Below are positions 25,130 to 33,412 of a stretch of 64,000 nt of DNA, piece after piece. Location of the stretch: assembly GCF_000701365.1 (NCBI RefSeq), contig NZ_JNIK01000021.1, positions 248,001 to 312,000 on the forward strand. The letters run 5' to 3'. Position 1 is the stretch's first letter. Every line of letters begins with the position of its first letter. The position numbers and the translations under genes are program-made. The notes below the pieces were generated by a model, which did no database searches, was not told where the DNA came from, and saw only the letters and a program-made list of their open reading frames with translations. The stretch is from Blastococcus sp. URHD0036. GTDB lineage: Bacteria; Actinomycetota; Actinomycetes; Mycobacteriales; Geodermatophilaceae.

Positions 25130-27388
25130 ATGACCTCGCACGCCACCGGCGCACCCGCGCCGGCGCTCGATCCCGCCGACCTGCCGCTGGAGCTCAAGGC
25201 GGCGCTGCTCTGCGGCCGCGACTTCTGGTCCACCCACCCCGTCGAGGAGGCAGGGGTGCCGTCGATCGTGCTGACCGACGGCCCCCACGGCGTCCGCCGG
25301 CAGCGCGACGGCTTCGACCACCTCGGGATCGCCGCCAGCGCGCCGGCGACCTGCTTCCCGCCCGCGGTCGCCGTCGGCAGCAGCTGGGACCCCACCGTCG
25401 CGCAGCGGATCGGCGAGGCGGTCGGCCGGGAGGCCCGGGCGCTCGGCGTGCACGTGGTCCTCGGACCCGGGGTGAACATCAAGCGCTCCCCCCTGTGCGG
25501 CCGGAACTTCGAGTACTACTCCGAGGACCCACTGCTGTCCGGCGTGCTCGGTGCCGCGCACGTGCGCGGCCAGCAGGCGCAGGGGGTGGGCGCCTCGGTC
25601 AAGCACTTCGCGGCCAACAACCAGGAGACCGACCGGATGCGGATCAGCGCCGACGTCGACGAGCGCACCCTCCGCGAGATCTACCTGCCCGCCTTCGAGC
25701 GAGTCGTCACCGAGGCGGCCCCCGCCACCGTGATGTGCGCCTACAACCAGGTCAACGGCGTCTTCGCCGCCGAGAACCACTGGTTGCTCACCGAGGTGCT
25801 GCGCGAGCAATGGGGCTTCGACGGTCTGGTCGTGTCCGACTGGGGCGCGGTCCAGGACCCCGTCGCGTCGGTCCGCGCCGGACTCGACCTCCAGATGCCC
25901 GGCAGCGCCAAGGGACGTGGTGCTGCAGCGATCGTCTCCGCCGTCCGTGCCGGAGAGCTGGACGAGGGCCTCGTCGACGCAGCGGTCGCACGCGTCGTCC
26001 GGCTGGCCCGGACCGCCGGCGAGCCCACCGACGGGTTCGACGCCGCCGCGCACCATGCCCTCGCCCGCGAGCTGGCCGCTGAATGCGCCGTGCTGCTCAA
26101 GAACGACGCCGCCGTACTGCCGTTGGATCCCGGGGCCTCCGTCGCCGTCATCGGCGAGTTCGCACGGACACCCCGCTTCCAGGGCGGCGGCAGCTCGCGC
26201 GTCGCCCCGACCTCCGTCGACTCCGCGCTCGACGGCATCCAGGCGCTGACCGCGGGACAGGTCGTGTTCGCGCCCGGCTTCGTCCTCGAGGGCCAAGAGG
26301 ACCCCGGCGACCTGCTCGACGAGGCCGTGACCGCGGCCCGGTCCGCGGACGTCGCCGTCGTCTTCGCCGGCCTGCGCGACGACCAGGAGTCCGAGGGCGT
26401 CGACCGGCCGACGCTCGACCTCCCGGCGGACCAGGTGACGCTGATCAGGGCCGTCGCCGCGGCCGCCCGGCAGACCGTGGTCGTGCTCTCGCACGGTGGT
26501 GTCGTGTCCCTCGAGGGCTGGTGCGACGACGTCGACGCCGTCCTCGACGGCTTCCTCCTCGGCCAGGCCGGCGGCGCGGCGCTGGCCGACCTCCTGTTCG
26601 GCGTCGTCGACCCCTCGGGACGGCTCGCCGAGAGCATCCCCGTCCGGCTGTCCGACACCGCCGCCCACCTGAACTTCCCCGGCGAGCAGGGACACGTCCG
26701 CTACGGCGAGGGCGTGATGGTCGGCTACCGCTGGTACGGGACGGCGCAGCGCCCCGTCCGCTACCCGTTCGGGCACGGTCTGGGCTACACCACCTTCGCC
26801 ACGGGCGCGCTGACCGTCGAGGCCACCGGGGACGACACCGCGCGAGCGATCGTGACCGTCACCAACACCGGCCGGCGCACGGGCAAGCACGTCGTCCAGG
26901 TCTACGTCGCCACCGGGGCCGGCCCGGTCCGCCGTCCGGTCCGCGAGCTGCGGGCCTTCGCCAAGGTCGAGGTCGATCCCGGCGAGTCGCGCACGGTCTC
27001 CTTCGACCTGGACCGCCGCGCCTTCGCGTACTGGGACGTCGAGCGCGACGGCTGGGTGGTCGCCCCCGGTAGCTACCGCGTGCAGGTGGCGCAGGACGCC
27101 GCCACCGTCCTCGCCGAGGAGGCGCTCACGCTCGCCGGCGACGACCTGACGCAGGAGCTGACGCTCGACTCCACGGTCGAGGAGTGGTTCACCCACCCCG
27201 TCGTCGGTCCGACACTTCTGGACGACCTCACCGGCGGGGGTTCGGACGGTCCTCCCGTCGAGTTGCCCGCGGCGCTCCTCCCGATGATCTTCTCCATGCC
27301 GTTCCGCAAGGTCGTCGACCTGCTGCCGGTCGAGGTCCCCGAGGCGACCCTGAGCCACCTCATGGCGCGCAGCAGGGAGCTCGGCTGA
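25130..27388 (+). CDS. Glycoside hydrolase family 3 beta-glycosidase
   Basis: 752 residues with the three GH3 parts: N-terminal barrel, alpha/beta sandwich and C-terminal fibronectin-III-like domain ([13 protein letters not shown] at its entry). Nucleophile Asp237 in [22 protein letters not shown] carries the substrate-binding Lys-His. There is no signal peptide, so it cleaves glycosides after import by the adjacent ABC system. ATG preceded by GAGAGGA. Its stop overlaps the ATG of the next esterase. Best guess is removal of glucose, xylose or a similar sugar from a plant glycoside; specificity cannot be read. Confidence 0.92.
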   Translation: MTSHATGAPAPALDPADLPLELKAALLCGRDFWSTHPVEEAGVPSIVLTDGPHGVRRQRDGFDHLGIAASAPATCFPPAVAVGSSWDPTVAQRIGEAVGREARALGVHVVLGPGVNIKRSPLCGRNFEYYSEDPLLSGVLGAAHVRGQQAQGVGASVKHFAANNQETDRMRISADVDERTLREIYLPAFERVVTEAAPATVMCAYNQVNGVFAAENHWLLTEVLREQWGFDGLVVSDWGAVQDPVASVRAGLDLQMPGSAKGRGAAAIVSAVRAGELDEGLVDAAVARVVRLARTAGEPTDGFDAAAHHALARELAAECAVLLKNDAAVLPLDPGASVAVIGEFARTPRFQGGGSSRVAPTSVDSALDGIQALTAGQVVFAPGFVLEGQEDPGDLLDEAVTAARSADVAVVFAGLRDDQESEGVDRPTLDLPADQVTLIRAVAAAARQTVVVLSHGGVVSLEGWCDDVDAVLDGFLLGQAGGAALADLLFGVVDPSGRLAESIPVRLSDTAAHLNFPGEQGHVRYGEGVMVGYRWYGTAQRPVRYPFGHGLGYTTFATGALTVEATGDDTARAIVTVTNTGRRTGKHVVQVYVATGAGPVRRPVRELRAFAKVEVDPGESRTVSFDLDRRAFAYWDVERDGWVVAPGSYRVQVAQDAATVLAEEALTLAGDDLTQELTLDSTVEEWFTHPVVGPTLLDDLTGGGSDGPPVELPAALLPMIFSMPFRKVVDLLPVEVPEATLSHLMARSRELG

Positions 27389-28308
27389 TGGCCCGGTCGA
27401 CCGCGGGACCGAGCCTGGCGATGCGGGTCGTCGGAGCACTGCTCGGAGCGCGGGCACGTCGGCAGGAGGGCCGGCCCGTCGACCTGGAGCGCGAGCGGCG
27501 GCTGAACGACCGGATCACCGCGCGGCTGCGGGTCCCCGCCGGGGTCACCCTGACCGAGGAGGTCCTCGGCGGCGTCCCGGTGGTCCGGCTGTCGTCCGGC
27601 GGGGGCGCCCGCGGCACGGTGCTGTACCTCCACGGGGGCGCCTACGTCCTCGGCTCGGCCCGGCAGGCCCTCGCCTCGGTCGGCGTCTGCACGGACGGCG
27701 GCCCGGACATCGTCAGCGTCGAGTACCGACTCGCGCCCGAGCACCCGTACCCCGCGGCCGTGGACGACGCGATCGCCGTCTACCGGGCACTCCTGGACTC
27801 CCCCGGCGCCGGCCGGCTGGTCGTCGCAGGCGAGTCCGCGGGCGGTGGGCTGCTCCTCCTGCTGCTCCAGCGCGCTCACGACGAGGGGTTGGCGATGCCC
27901 GCCGTCGCGGTCCCCGCCTACCCGTGGGCCGACCTGTCGACGAGCGGCCCGAGCGCGACCGCGAACATGGGCAGGGACCTGCTGACCCGCTCCCAGCTCC
28001 TGGAGGAGGCAGCGTGGTTCGCCGGGGACCGCGACCTGCGCGACGCCGCCGTCTCACCGCTCTCCGGGTCCTTCCGCGGCTTCCCGCGCACCTACCTGCC
28101 GGTCGGCACCCGTGACCTGTTGCTCGACGACGCCCGCCGGGTCGCTGCCGCCATGGCCGCGGACGGGGTCGACGTCGAGCTGGAGGAGTGGCCGGGCGCC
28201 GTCCACGCGTTCACCGCCCTGCCCCTGCCGGAGGGCCGCCGGTACCGGCAGCGGCTCCGGGAACTCGTCCACGCCGCACTGCCACCCGTCGAAGAGGAGA
28301 CGCTGTGA
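27388..28308 (+). CDS. Alpha/beta hydrolase, HSL (hormone-sensitive-lipase-like) esterase
   Basis: 306 residues. Oxyanion HGGA (82-85) and nucleophile Ser150 in GESAGG define the HSL family; Asp in GTRDLLLDDA and His in AVHAFTAL complete the triad. ATG overlaps the GH3 stop by one base (TGATG). It is followed by a second esterase with GTGA overlap. It probably removes short acyl groups from the imported compound. Confidence 0.9.
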   Translation: MARSTAGPSLAMRVVGALLGARARRQEGRPVDLERERRLNDRITARLRVPAGVTLTEEVLGGVPVVRLSSGGGARGTVLYLHGGAYVLGSARQALASVGVCTDGGPDIVSVEYRLAPEHPYPAAVDDAIAVYRALLDSPGAGRLVVAGESAGGGLLLLLLQRAHDEGLAMPAVAVPAYPWADLSTSGPSATANMGRDLLTRSQLLEEAAWFAGDRDLRDAAVSPLSGSFRGFPRTYLPVGTRDLLLDDARRVAAAMAADGVDVELEEWPGAVHAFTALPLPEGRRYRQRLRELVHAALPPVEEETL

Positions 28309-29375
28309 CCGCCACGCCGCTGGAGAAGCCATTGCCCCCGGGACGCGGACGACGCCGCTTCGCCGCCCTCGGCTACGCCCTGCGCGGGATCAAGGCGCTG
28401 CCGACCCCGCTGCGCGAACGCCTCCTCGCCAGCGCCAGCGGCGGCGTCAGCGGCAACCTCCCGCCGTTCCCCGACGTCCTGCGCCTGGTCCAGGCCGCCG
28501 GGGGCATCCCCGACGGGACACGCTGGCAGCAGGAGCTGGCCGCGGATCGGCCCGACCTACGGGCGGTGCGCACCCGCGACCTCAGCGAGGACACCGGCGG
28601 CCGGCTGCGCGCACGGCTCTATCTGCCGCCGGCCGACGCGCCGGCACCCACGGCGGCGCTCGTGTGGGTGCACGGCGGCGCGTTCGTGATCGGCAGCCTC
28701 GAGCAGAAGGAGGCGCACTGGCCAGCAGTCGAGCTGGCCGCCGCCGGCATCCCCGTGGTCTCGGTCGACTACCGCATGTGCATCGGCGGGGTCCACTACC
28801 CCGAGCCGCAGGACGACGTCCTGACCGCCTGGCGCTGGGCCGTCGAGCACGCCGACGAGCTGGGCGTGGACCCGGCGCAGCTGCACCTCGGTGGCGGGAG
28901 CGCCGGCGGCTGCCTCGTCGCGGGTGCGACCCTGCGGTTGCGCGACGAGGGCGGACCGCTGCCCGCTTCGCTCTTCCTGGCCTACCCGGTGCTGCAGGGC
29001 GAACTACCGGCGGCTTCTCCTGAGCTCGCCGCCGAGCTCGCTTCGGTCAAGCTCCCGGCGGACGGCTGGATGCGGGACATGTTCGCCAACTGGGCGGGGA
29101 CAGCTCCGTGGGACGACCCGTACGTCTCCCCCGGTCTCGCCGATCCAGCCGGGATGCCGCCCACCTACGTCCTCACCTGCGGGCGGGACTCGCTCCGCCG
29201 CGCCAGCGAGCCCTACGTCGACCGCCTGCGCGAGGCCGGCGTACCCGTCTGGCAGGACGTCTTCGCGGAGTCCGAGCACGCCCCCCTCGACCGGCCAGGG
29301 ACACCGGACGGCGAACGGGCCGTCCAGCGGTTGCGCACCTGGCTGACCGGTGGCGTCTCTGCGATGGACGACTGA
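28305..29375 (+). CDS. Alpha/beta hydrolase, second HSL-type esterase
   Basis: 356 residues, with an N-terminal extension of about 100 residues before the core. HGGA (123-126), Ser199 in GGGSAGG, Asp in CGRDSLRR and His in ESEHAPL form the catalytic set. GTG start in a GTGA overlap with the first esterase. Last gene of the importer-glycosidase operon. The two esterases differ in sequence, suggesting different acyl positions or substrates. Confidence 0.88.
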   Translation: MTATPLEKPLPPGRGRRRFAALGYALRGIKALPTPLRERLLASASGGVSGNLPPFPDVLRLVQAAGGIPDGTRWQQELAADRPDLRAVRTRDLSEDTGGRLRARLYLPPADAPAPTAALVWVHGGAFVIGSLEQKEAHWPAVELAAAGIPVVSVDYRMCIGGVHYPEPQDDVLTAWRWAVEHADELGVDPAQLHLGGGSAGGCLVAGATLRLRDEGGPLPASLFLAYPVLQGELPAASPELAAELASVKLPADGWMRDMFANWAGTAPWDDPYVSPGLADPAGMPPTYVLTCGRDSLRRASEPYVDRLREAGVPVWQDVFAESEHAPLDRPGTPDGERAVQRLRTWLTGGVSAMDD

Positions 29376-29450
29376 CACCAGTTGTCCGGACCGACGGGCC
29401 CTGGCCGTCACTGGCAACCGTTCGAGCCAACCAGCCAGAGAGGACCTGCG

Positions 29451-29640
29451 ATGAAGGCCGCCCGGCTACTCGCACACGGCGACTTCGCCGTCACGGAGAT
29501 CCCCCAACCCACACCCGGCCCCGGCCAGGTGTTGCTCAGAGTCGCAGCCGCCGGCATGTGCCACTCCGACCTGCACCTGGTCGAGGGAGGCGGCCTCGCG
29601 TCTGCACTCCCGCTCCCGCTCACCCTGGGCCACGAGACGT
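29451..29640 (+). pseudogene. Truncated zinc alcohol dehydrogenase (N-terminal fragment)
   Basis: MKAARLLAHGDFAVTEIPQP through MCHSDLHLVEGG to GHET is a normal start of a zinc-dependent medium-chain alcohol dehydrogenase (CHSD has the zinc-ligand Cys, GHE the second metal region). Homology stops at about 29640, some 63 codons in, and the frame then runs through unrelated sequence to 29807. Start ATG has GAGAGGA upstream. About 85 bases later comes the tRNA fragment, so an end of the island or a later deletion removed the rest. Confidence 0.75.
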
Positions 29641-29723
29641 CCGCGCGACGGTCAACGTTCAATGCGCAGGTCAGAGCCAGAGCGCGTCGCAAGACGCTGG
29701 TCACGACAGGGGCCCGGACGGGC

Positions 29724-29765
29724 CATAGTCCCTGGGTCGCGGGTTCAAGCCCCACCCGCCCCACC
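29724..29765 (+). repeat. tRNA-Met 3' fragment, probable attR
   Basis: Forty-two bases from CATAGTCCC to CCCCACC match 812-853 with three substitutions (816/29728, 828/29740, 835/29747). The 5' half of a tRNA is absent, so this is not a functional gene. It lies in the same orientation as the intact tRNA and marks the right end of the proposed island. Confidence 0.7.
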
Positions 29766-29924
29766 TCGCACGCTGCACTGGCACTCCTGGAACCGTCCCG
29801 AGTCTGAGGACGCCGTCCCGGGCCGACGGGCCGCGGGCGCCGTTTCACGGGTGGGTCGACGAGCCCGACGGTGGTGGGCGGCGTCCTGCCGGACGGCGCG
29901 CGGCCGGTCCGGCAGGACGGACGC

Positions 29925-30311
29925 TCAGACCAGCGCCTTGCTCTTCAGCGCCTCGTACTCCGGCTGCGAGATCGCGCCGGCGTCGTAGAGGGCCCGCGCC
30001 TGGGCGATCTGGTCGGTCGGGCTGGACGCGCCGGTCTGGCCGGCGACCTGGCGGATGTAGTCGTCCTGCTGCTTCTGCTGGGCCGCCGCGCGCTCGAGTC
30101 CCCGCGCCGCCATCCCCTTGCCGCGGGCGATCACGTAGACGAGGACGGTGAGGAAGGGCAAGAAGATCAGTGCGAACACCCACACGGCTTTGGCGAAGCC
30201 GCCGACGTCCGGGTCCCGGAAGAGGTCCCCGATGACGTGGAAGAGCAGCATGATGTATGCGATGAACACGTAACTGATGAAGATGAACCACACGACGTCC
30301 CAGAACGACAT
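29925..30311 (-). CDS. SHOCT-domain membrane protein with PLDc_N-like helices
   Basis: 128 residues. Two membrane helices (SFWDVVWFIFISYVFIAYIM start and VWVFALIFLPFLTVLVYVIA) as in PLDc_N modules, a short charged linker, and a C-terminal SHOCT motif (IAQARALYDAGAISQPEYEALKSKAL, residues ~103-128). ATG preceded by GAGAGG. Proteins of this build are frequent in actinobacteria; function unknown. It is the first chromosomal gene after the proposed right attachment site. Confidence 0.8.
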   Translation of the reverse strand: MSFWDVVWFIFISYVFIAYIMLLFHVIGDLFRDPDVGGFAKAVWVFALIFLPFLTVLVYVIARGKGMAARGLERAAAQQKQQDDYIRQVAGQTGASSPTDQIAQARALYDAGAISQPEYEALKSKALV

Positions 30312-30598
30312 CTCGGCACCTCTCGACGAACCGGACGGATTGGTTCGCAGCGTGGGCGCCGGAATGAGCGTCCACCTCATCCAGCTCGGATGAGCTCACC
30401 GCCGGGTCTCCACCCGCTCGTCGCGATCTCGTGCCCACGACCTGGCCACACCTCGGCCGCGAAACGACCGGCGAGGACCATCCGGGGTCGACCGCGGTCG
30501 ACGTCGAGTGTGCTGGTGCGGCAACCGACCCGGCCGAAGGTGCAGGTCGGGCCGGAGTCAGGAAAGAGCTCGTGATCCCTGGGCTCCGCGGACGCCGT
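30312..30598. other. Intergenic region, nothing convincing
   Basis: About 290 bases between two minus-strand genes. It contains the promoter side of the SHOCT gene and the tail of the next gene. I see no clear ORF, hairpin or operator. Confidence 0.4.
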
Positions 30599-30976
30599 TC
30601 AGGTCTGCTGGACGCGACGGCGGCCGAGCGGCAGCACCAGCACGTCCGCGAGCCCCGTCCCGGGGCGCGGCGACGGTGCGGCGTCCACCATCGGGGCCGC
30701 CCCGGTCGTCCCGTCCACCAGCCCCTCCACGAGGCAGGAGAGCTGGTCGACCGTGTCCCGCCGGAGGGCGTAGAACACCTGCCGGCCACGCCGGCGGACG
30801 TCGATGAGACCCGCCTCGGCGAGGATCCGCGTCTGGCGGCTGAGCACGCCCTTGCCCAGCGGCAGCACCCGCTCGAGGACACTGCGGGCCAGCTCCGGCT
30901 CCTGGGAGATCCGTACGAGGATCTGCCAGCGCACCGGGTCCCCCATCGCCCGGAGGACGTGTGTCGAGGCGATCAC
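30599..30976 (-). CDS. ArsR-like winged-helix regulator
   Basis: 125 residues from the GTG at 30976: THVLRAMGDPVRWQILVRI, recognition region GKGVLSRQTRILAEAGLIDV and wing RRRGRQVFYALRR. No metal motif. An ATG 69 bases further upstream (31045) is in frame, but it lies inside a perfect palindrome that looks like an operator, so the shorter start is preferred; its ribosome site is weak. It is transcribed in the same direction as the TetR behind it. It resembles the island regulator at 7098 in build. Confidence 0.7.
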   Translation of the reverse strand: MIASTHVLRAMGDPVRWQILVRISQEPELARSVLERVLPLGKGVLSRQTRILAEAGLIDVRRRGRQVFYALRRDTVDQLSCLVEGLVDGTTGAAPMVDAAPSPRPGTGLADVLVLPLGRRRVQQT

Positions 30977-31037
30977 CGGCGTGCCGCGGGGGCGTGGATC
31001 CGGCTCACGTGGCGTCCTCGGGAAGTCACACGCGGAA

Positions 31038-31055
31038 CCGTACATGGATGTACGG
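31038..31055. promoter_or_regulatory. Palindromic operator CCGTACAT-GG-ATGTACGG
   Basis: Perfect 8-base arms separated by two bases, the shape of a TetR-dimer site. It lies 62 bases before the ArsR-like start and 35 bases after the TetR gene (31090-31653, minus strand), so that TetR is the probable binder. Confidence 0.6.
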
Positions 31056-31089
31056 ATCCCGCCCAGGGGCCTTGGGCCCGACCCCCGCC

Positions 31090-31653
31090 TCAGCCCGGCG
31101 CGGTCGCGAACAACGCCCGGTGGACCATCCGGCGCGCCCTCCGGGACGCCTCCTCCGAGCCGAGGGAGAACCCGGCCGCTGCCATGGGGAAGGCGAGCAT
31201 GACGTCCTCGACATCGACCTCCGGGCGGAGGACGCCGGCCCGTCGGCCGACCTCCAGCAGGGGCTCGAGGGCGGCCCGGAAGCGCCCGCCGAGGGCCAGG
31301 GCGAGGGCGCGGTCGCTGCCGGGGATCATCACGCGGGCGAGCCCCTGGTTGCCGCTCAGCTGGATGTCGAGGACGAAGTCCACGAGGGCGACCAGCCCGT
31401 CCGGCCGGCCGGCGAGCTCGGCCGCACGGTGCACGATCCGGTCCATGTTGTCTGTGTAGATCTCCGCCGCGAGCTGCTCGCGGGTCTCGAAGTTCCGGTA
31501 GAGCGTGGTGCGGCTGACTCCCGCGGCACGGGCGATCTCCTCGAGCGGGACGTCGGGTCCGGAGTCGGCGAAGGCGCGCCGTGCCGCCGCGATGAGGCGC
31601 TCACGATTCCGCGCGGCGTCCTGCCGGAGAGGCCGCTCGGACTCCGTCGACAT
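31090..31653 (-). CDS. TetR-family regulator
   Basis: 187 residues. N-terminal HTH at residues 14-58 (RERLIAAARRAFADSG, then EIARAAGVSRTTLYRNFETRE). The helical C-terminal domain resembles the group with a TetR_C_33-like or similar fold, but this is uncertain. ATG start; upstream there is an imperfect GATCG repeat. Target probably the palindrome at 31038. Confidence 0.85.
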   Translation of the reverse strand: MSTESERPLRQDAARNRERLIAAARRAFADSGPDVPLEEIARAAGVSRTTLYRNFETREQLAAEIYTDNMDRIVHRAAELAGRPDGLVALVDFVLDIQLSGNQGLARVMIPGSDRALALALGGRFRAALEPLLEVGRRAGVLRPEVDVEDVMLAFPMAAAGFSLGSEEASRRARRMVHRALFATAPG

Positions 31654-31691
31654 GATCGCGGACAGTACCGACCGATCGGGCGCCTCCGGGC

Positions 31692-32363
31692 TCACGAGGC
31701 CTCTTGGCGGCGCACCATCTCGGTGACCCAGATCGGCACGTAGGGCGAGGTGCAGCCCGGGGACGTCGGGTAGTCCTCGAGCACCCGCAGGCGCTCCCCG
31801 ATCGCCAGCACCCGGGCGCGGTGCTCCGCGTGCTGGATGCCGATCGTGCCGAGACACTCGTTCATCGCCCACTGCAGCTGGTCCGGGGCGTCTCTCATCC
31901 GGGCCTCGATGACGTCGAGCAGTCCGTCGAGGTCGAGGCCCTCGGGTCGCTTCCCCACCCGCTCGGTGGTCAGCGCCCAGCCGGCACTGGCCACGACCGG
32001 GTCCGGGTCGGCGAACCAGGACTTCCGCAGTTCCTCGGCGTGCGGGCTCTTCTTCACCACGTAGTTCACGAGCCAGTCCTGGACCTTCGGCACCCTGGCC
32101 TCGCGCAGCATCGCGTCGAGCTGGTCCCGGTCGAACGCCTTGGGCCGGCAGATCAGCAGAGCCAGCAGCCGGGCCGCGGTGTCGCCGGTCGCCCAGAGTC
32201 CGACCGCGAGGTCCTGCTGGGTCCGCAGCCGCTTGGCGACGGCCCGCAGGTCACCGAGCTTCACCCCGTGGTCGTCGCCGTGCCGCTCGTTCACCTCGCG
32301 GACCCGCGGGTCCTCGAGCCCGGCCAGCTCCGCCGTCACCTCGGCCACCGTCGTGCCCGCCAT
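31692..32363 (-). CDS. DNA alkylation repair protein (AlkD-like HEAT repeats)
   Basis: 223 residues made of paired helices, matching the AlkD/DUF1061-type DNA alkylation repair family: VREVNERHGDDHGVKLGDLRAVAKRL at the start and DWLVNYVVKKSPHAEELRKSW in the middle. Family members flip out and cleave bulky alkylated bases without touching the base itself. ATG chosen because GGGAGGGG precedes it by 6 bases. It ends 38 bases before the TetR start and may share its transcript. Confidence 0.75.
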   Translation of the reverse strand: MAGTTVAEVTAELAGLEDPRVREVNERHGDDHGVKLGDLRAVAKRLRTQQDLAVGLWATGDTAARLLALLICRPKAFDRDQLDAMLREARVPKVQDWLVNYVVKKSPHAEELRKSWFADPDPVVASAGWALTTERVGKRPEGLDLDGLLDVIEARMRDAPDQLQWAMNECLGTIGIQHAEHRARVLAIGERLRVLEDYPTSPGCTSPYVPIWVTEMVRRQEAS

Positions 32364-32436
32364 GTGCACCCCTCCCGTCGTCCGCGTCGGCAGCGTAGGG
32401 GCGGGGGGTGTCGGTACCGGCGGCGATGATGCGGGC

Positions 32437-32817
32437 ATGAGCGCCTTCTTCCTCCCCCGCGCCGCCGACGACGAGCAGGCGGAGCGGCTCTACGAGGCGC
32501 TGGCCGAGTTCGCCGGGTGCGAGCCGGCCCCGCGCGGGCAGCGGGTGCGGTCGATCGCCTTCCAGCAGGACGGCGCCCGGTGGACGGCGGCGGTCGGCGA
32601 GCAGCTCTCCGGGGTGCGGACGACGCAGCTGCTCCGCCGGGGCGAGCTGATCGAACGCACCGAGACCCTGACCTCGCCCACCCGTGTGCTGGCCGTCTAC
32701 CCCGGCACGCCGTTCGTCGTGGTCACCGACGCCCAGCCGATCACCGGCGCCTCCTCGGAGTGGGCCAACCCGTTCACCGCGAGCCCCGACGAGGTCGTCC
32801 TCTTCACCGCCGGTTGA
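32437..32817 (+). CDS. Conserved hypothetical protein
   Basis: 126 residues, no signal peptide or membrane helix, mixed alpha/beta character (VRSIAFQQDGARWTAAVGEQL...). I do not recognise the family. ATG start; divergent from the AlkD-like gene, and followed after 44 bases by the DUF2505 gene. Confidence 0.6.
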   Translation: MSAFFLPRAADDEQAERLYEALAEFAGCEPAPRGQRVRSIAFQQDGARWTAAVGEQLSGVRTTQLLRRGELIERTETLTSPTRVLAVYPGTPFVVVTDAQPITGASSEWANPFTASPDEVVLFTAG

Positions 32818-32861
32818 TCGCCACGACCGGCGGACGGCGCGGTCCGACCTGACGATGGGGC

Positions 32862-33347
32862 GTGCCCATCGACGTCACGACCGTCCACCCCGCAGATCCC
32901 GCCACCGTGCACGCCGTCCTCACCGACGAGGCGTTCCTGAGGGAGACGACCGCCGCGCTCGGCGCGCAACTGCAGGCGGTGTCCAGCGACGGGACGACGA
33001 CCCGGGTGGAGATGCTCGCCCCCACGGCCGGGATCCCCGCGGTCTTCGCGCGGTTCGTCGCCCGGGAGGTGGCCGTGACCGACGTCCGCCGGTGGCATCC
33101 CGACGGGGACGGGTGGCGCTGCGACGTCGAGGTCCGCACGGAGGTCTTCGGCCGCACCGTCGAGGTGCTCGGCGAGCGGCGGCTGGCCGGCGACGGCCAC
33201 GGTGGCACCCGCTCGACGCTCACCGCCGAGGCACGCGTGGACGCACCGCTGGTCGGCCGTCAGGCCGAGGGCGCGGTGCGCCAGCTGATCGAGGTGGTCC
33301 TGCGCCGCGAGGCCGACCAGCTCGACACCCGGCTGGCCGGGGGCTGA
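32862..33347 (+). CDS. DUF2505 (START-like) protein
   Basis: 161 residues with the actinobacterial DUF2505 pattern: VHPADPATVHAVLTDEAFLRE at the start and a C-terminal amphipathic helix (RQLIEVVLRREADQL). The fold is probably a lipid-binding START-like helix-grip. Function unknown. GTG start. Confidence 0.75.
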   Translation: MPIDVTTVHPADPATVHAVLTDEAFLRETTAALGAQLQAVSSDGTTTRVEMLAPTAGIPAVFARFVAREVAVTDVRRWHPDGDGWRCDVEVRTEVFGRTVEVLGERRLAGDGHGGTRSTLTAEARVDAPLVGRQAEGAVRQLIEVVLRREADQLDTRLAGG

Positions 33348-33367
33348 CCGAGCGCCGGGACAGCGAC

Positions 33368-33400
33368 GGGCCCGGCCGGCGACGTGCGCCGACCGGGTCC
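33368..33400. terminator. Bidirectional terminator hairpin
   Basis: 14-base arms (GGGCCCGGCCGGCG with CGCCGACCGGGTCC, two G-U pairs) and a 5-base loop, between convergent genes. Confidence 0.6.
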
Positions 33401-33412
33401 GGAGCAGGAGGA

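Larger units (their letters stand above)
812..29765. mobile_element. Probable tRNA-Met-borne genomic island with catabolic genes
   Basis: The region is bounded on the left by an intact tRNA-Met and on the right by a direct copy of its 3' part, with a truncated alcohol dehydrogenase beside the right end. It contains only accessory functions: two importers or their parts, regulators, a P450, CoA-pathway enzymes, a glycosidase and esterases. I find no integrase, relaxase or phage gene in it, so it would be an immobilised or passively acquired island. Three mismatches between the repeats suggest age. GC content and codon use look like the surroundings, so the donor was probably another actinobacterium. 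Confidence 0.55.

Noticed and set aside
29700-29765. A second tRNA gene
   Set aside because: Only the part from the anticodon onward is present; no acceptor 5' strand, D-arm or anticodon 5' stem precedes it, so it is a fragment.
812-29765. Integrase, transposase or phage genes in the proposed island
   Set aside because: None found in any frame with recognisable catalytic motifs; the island call rests on the repeat and content alone.
31043-31045. ATG start of the ArsR-like regulator at 31045
   Set aside because: It lies inside a perfect operator-like palindrome and has no ribosome site; a later GTG is preferred but not proven.
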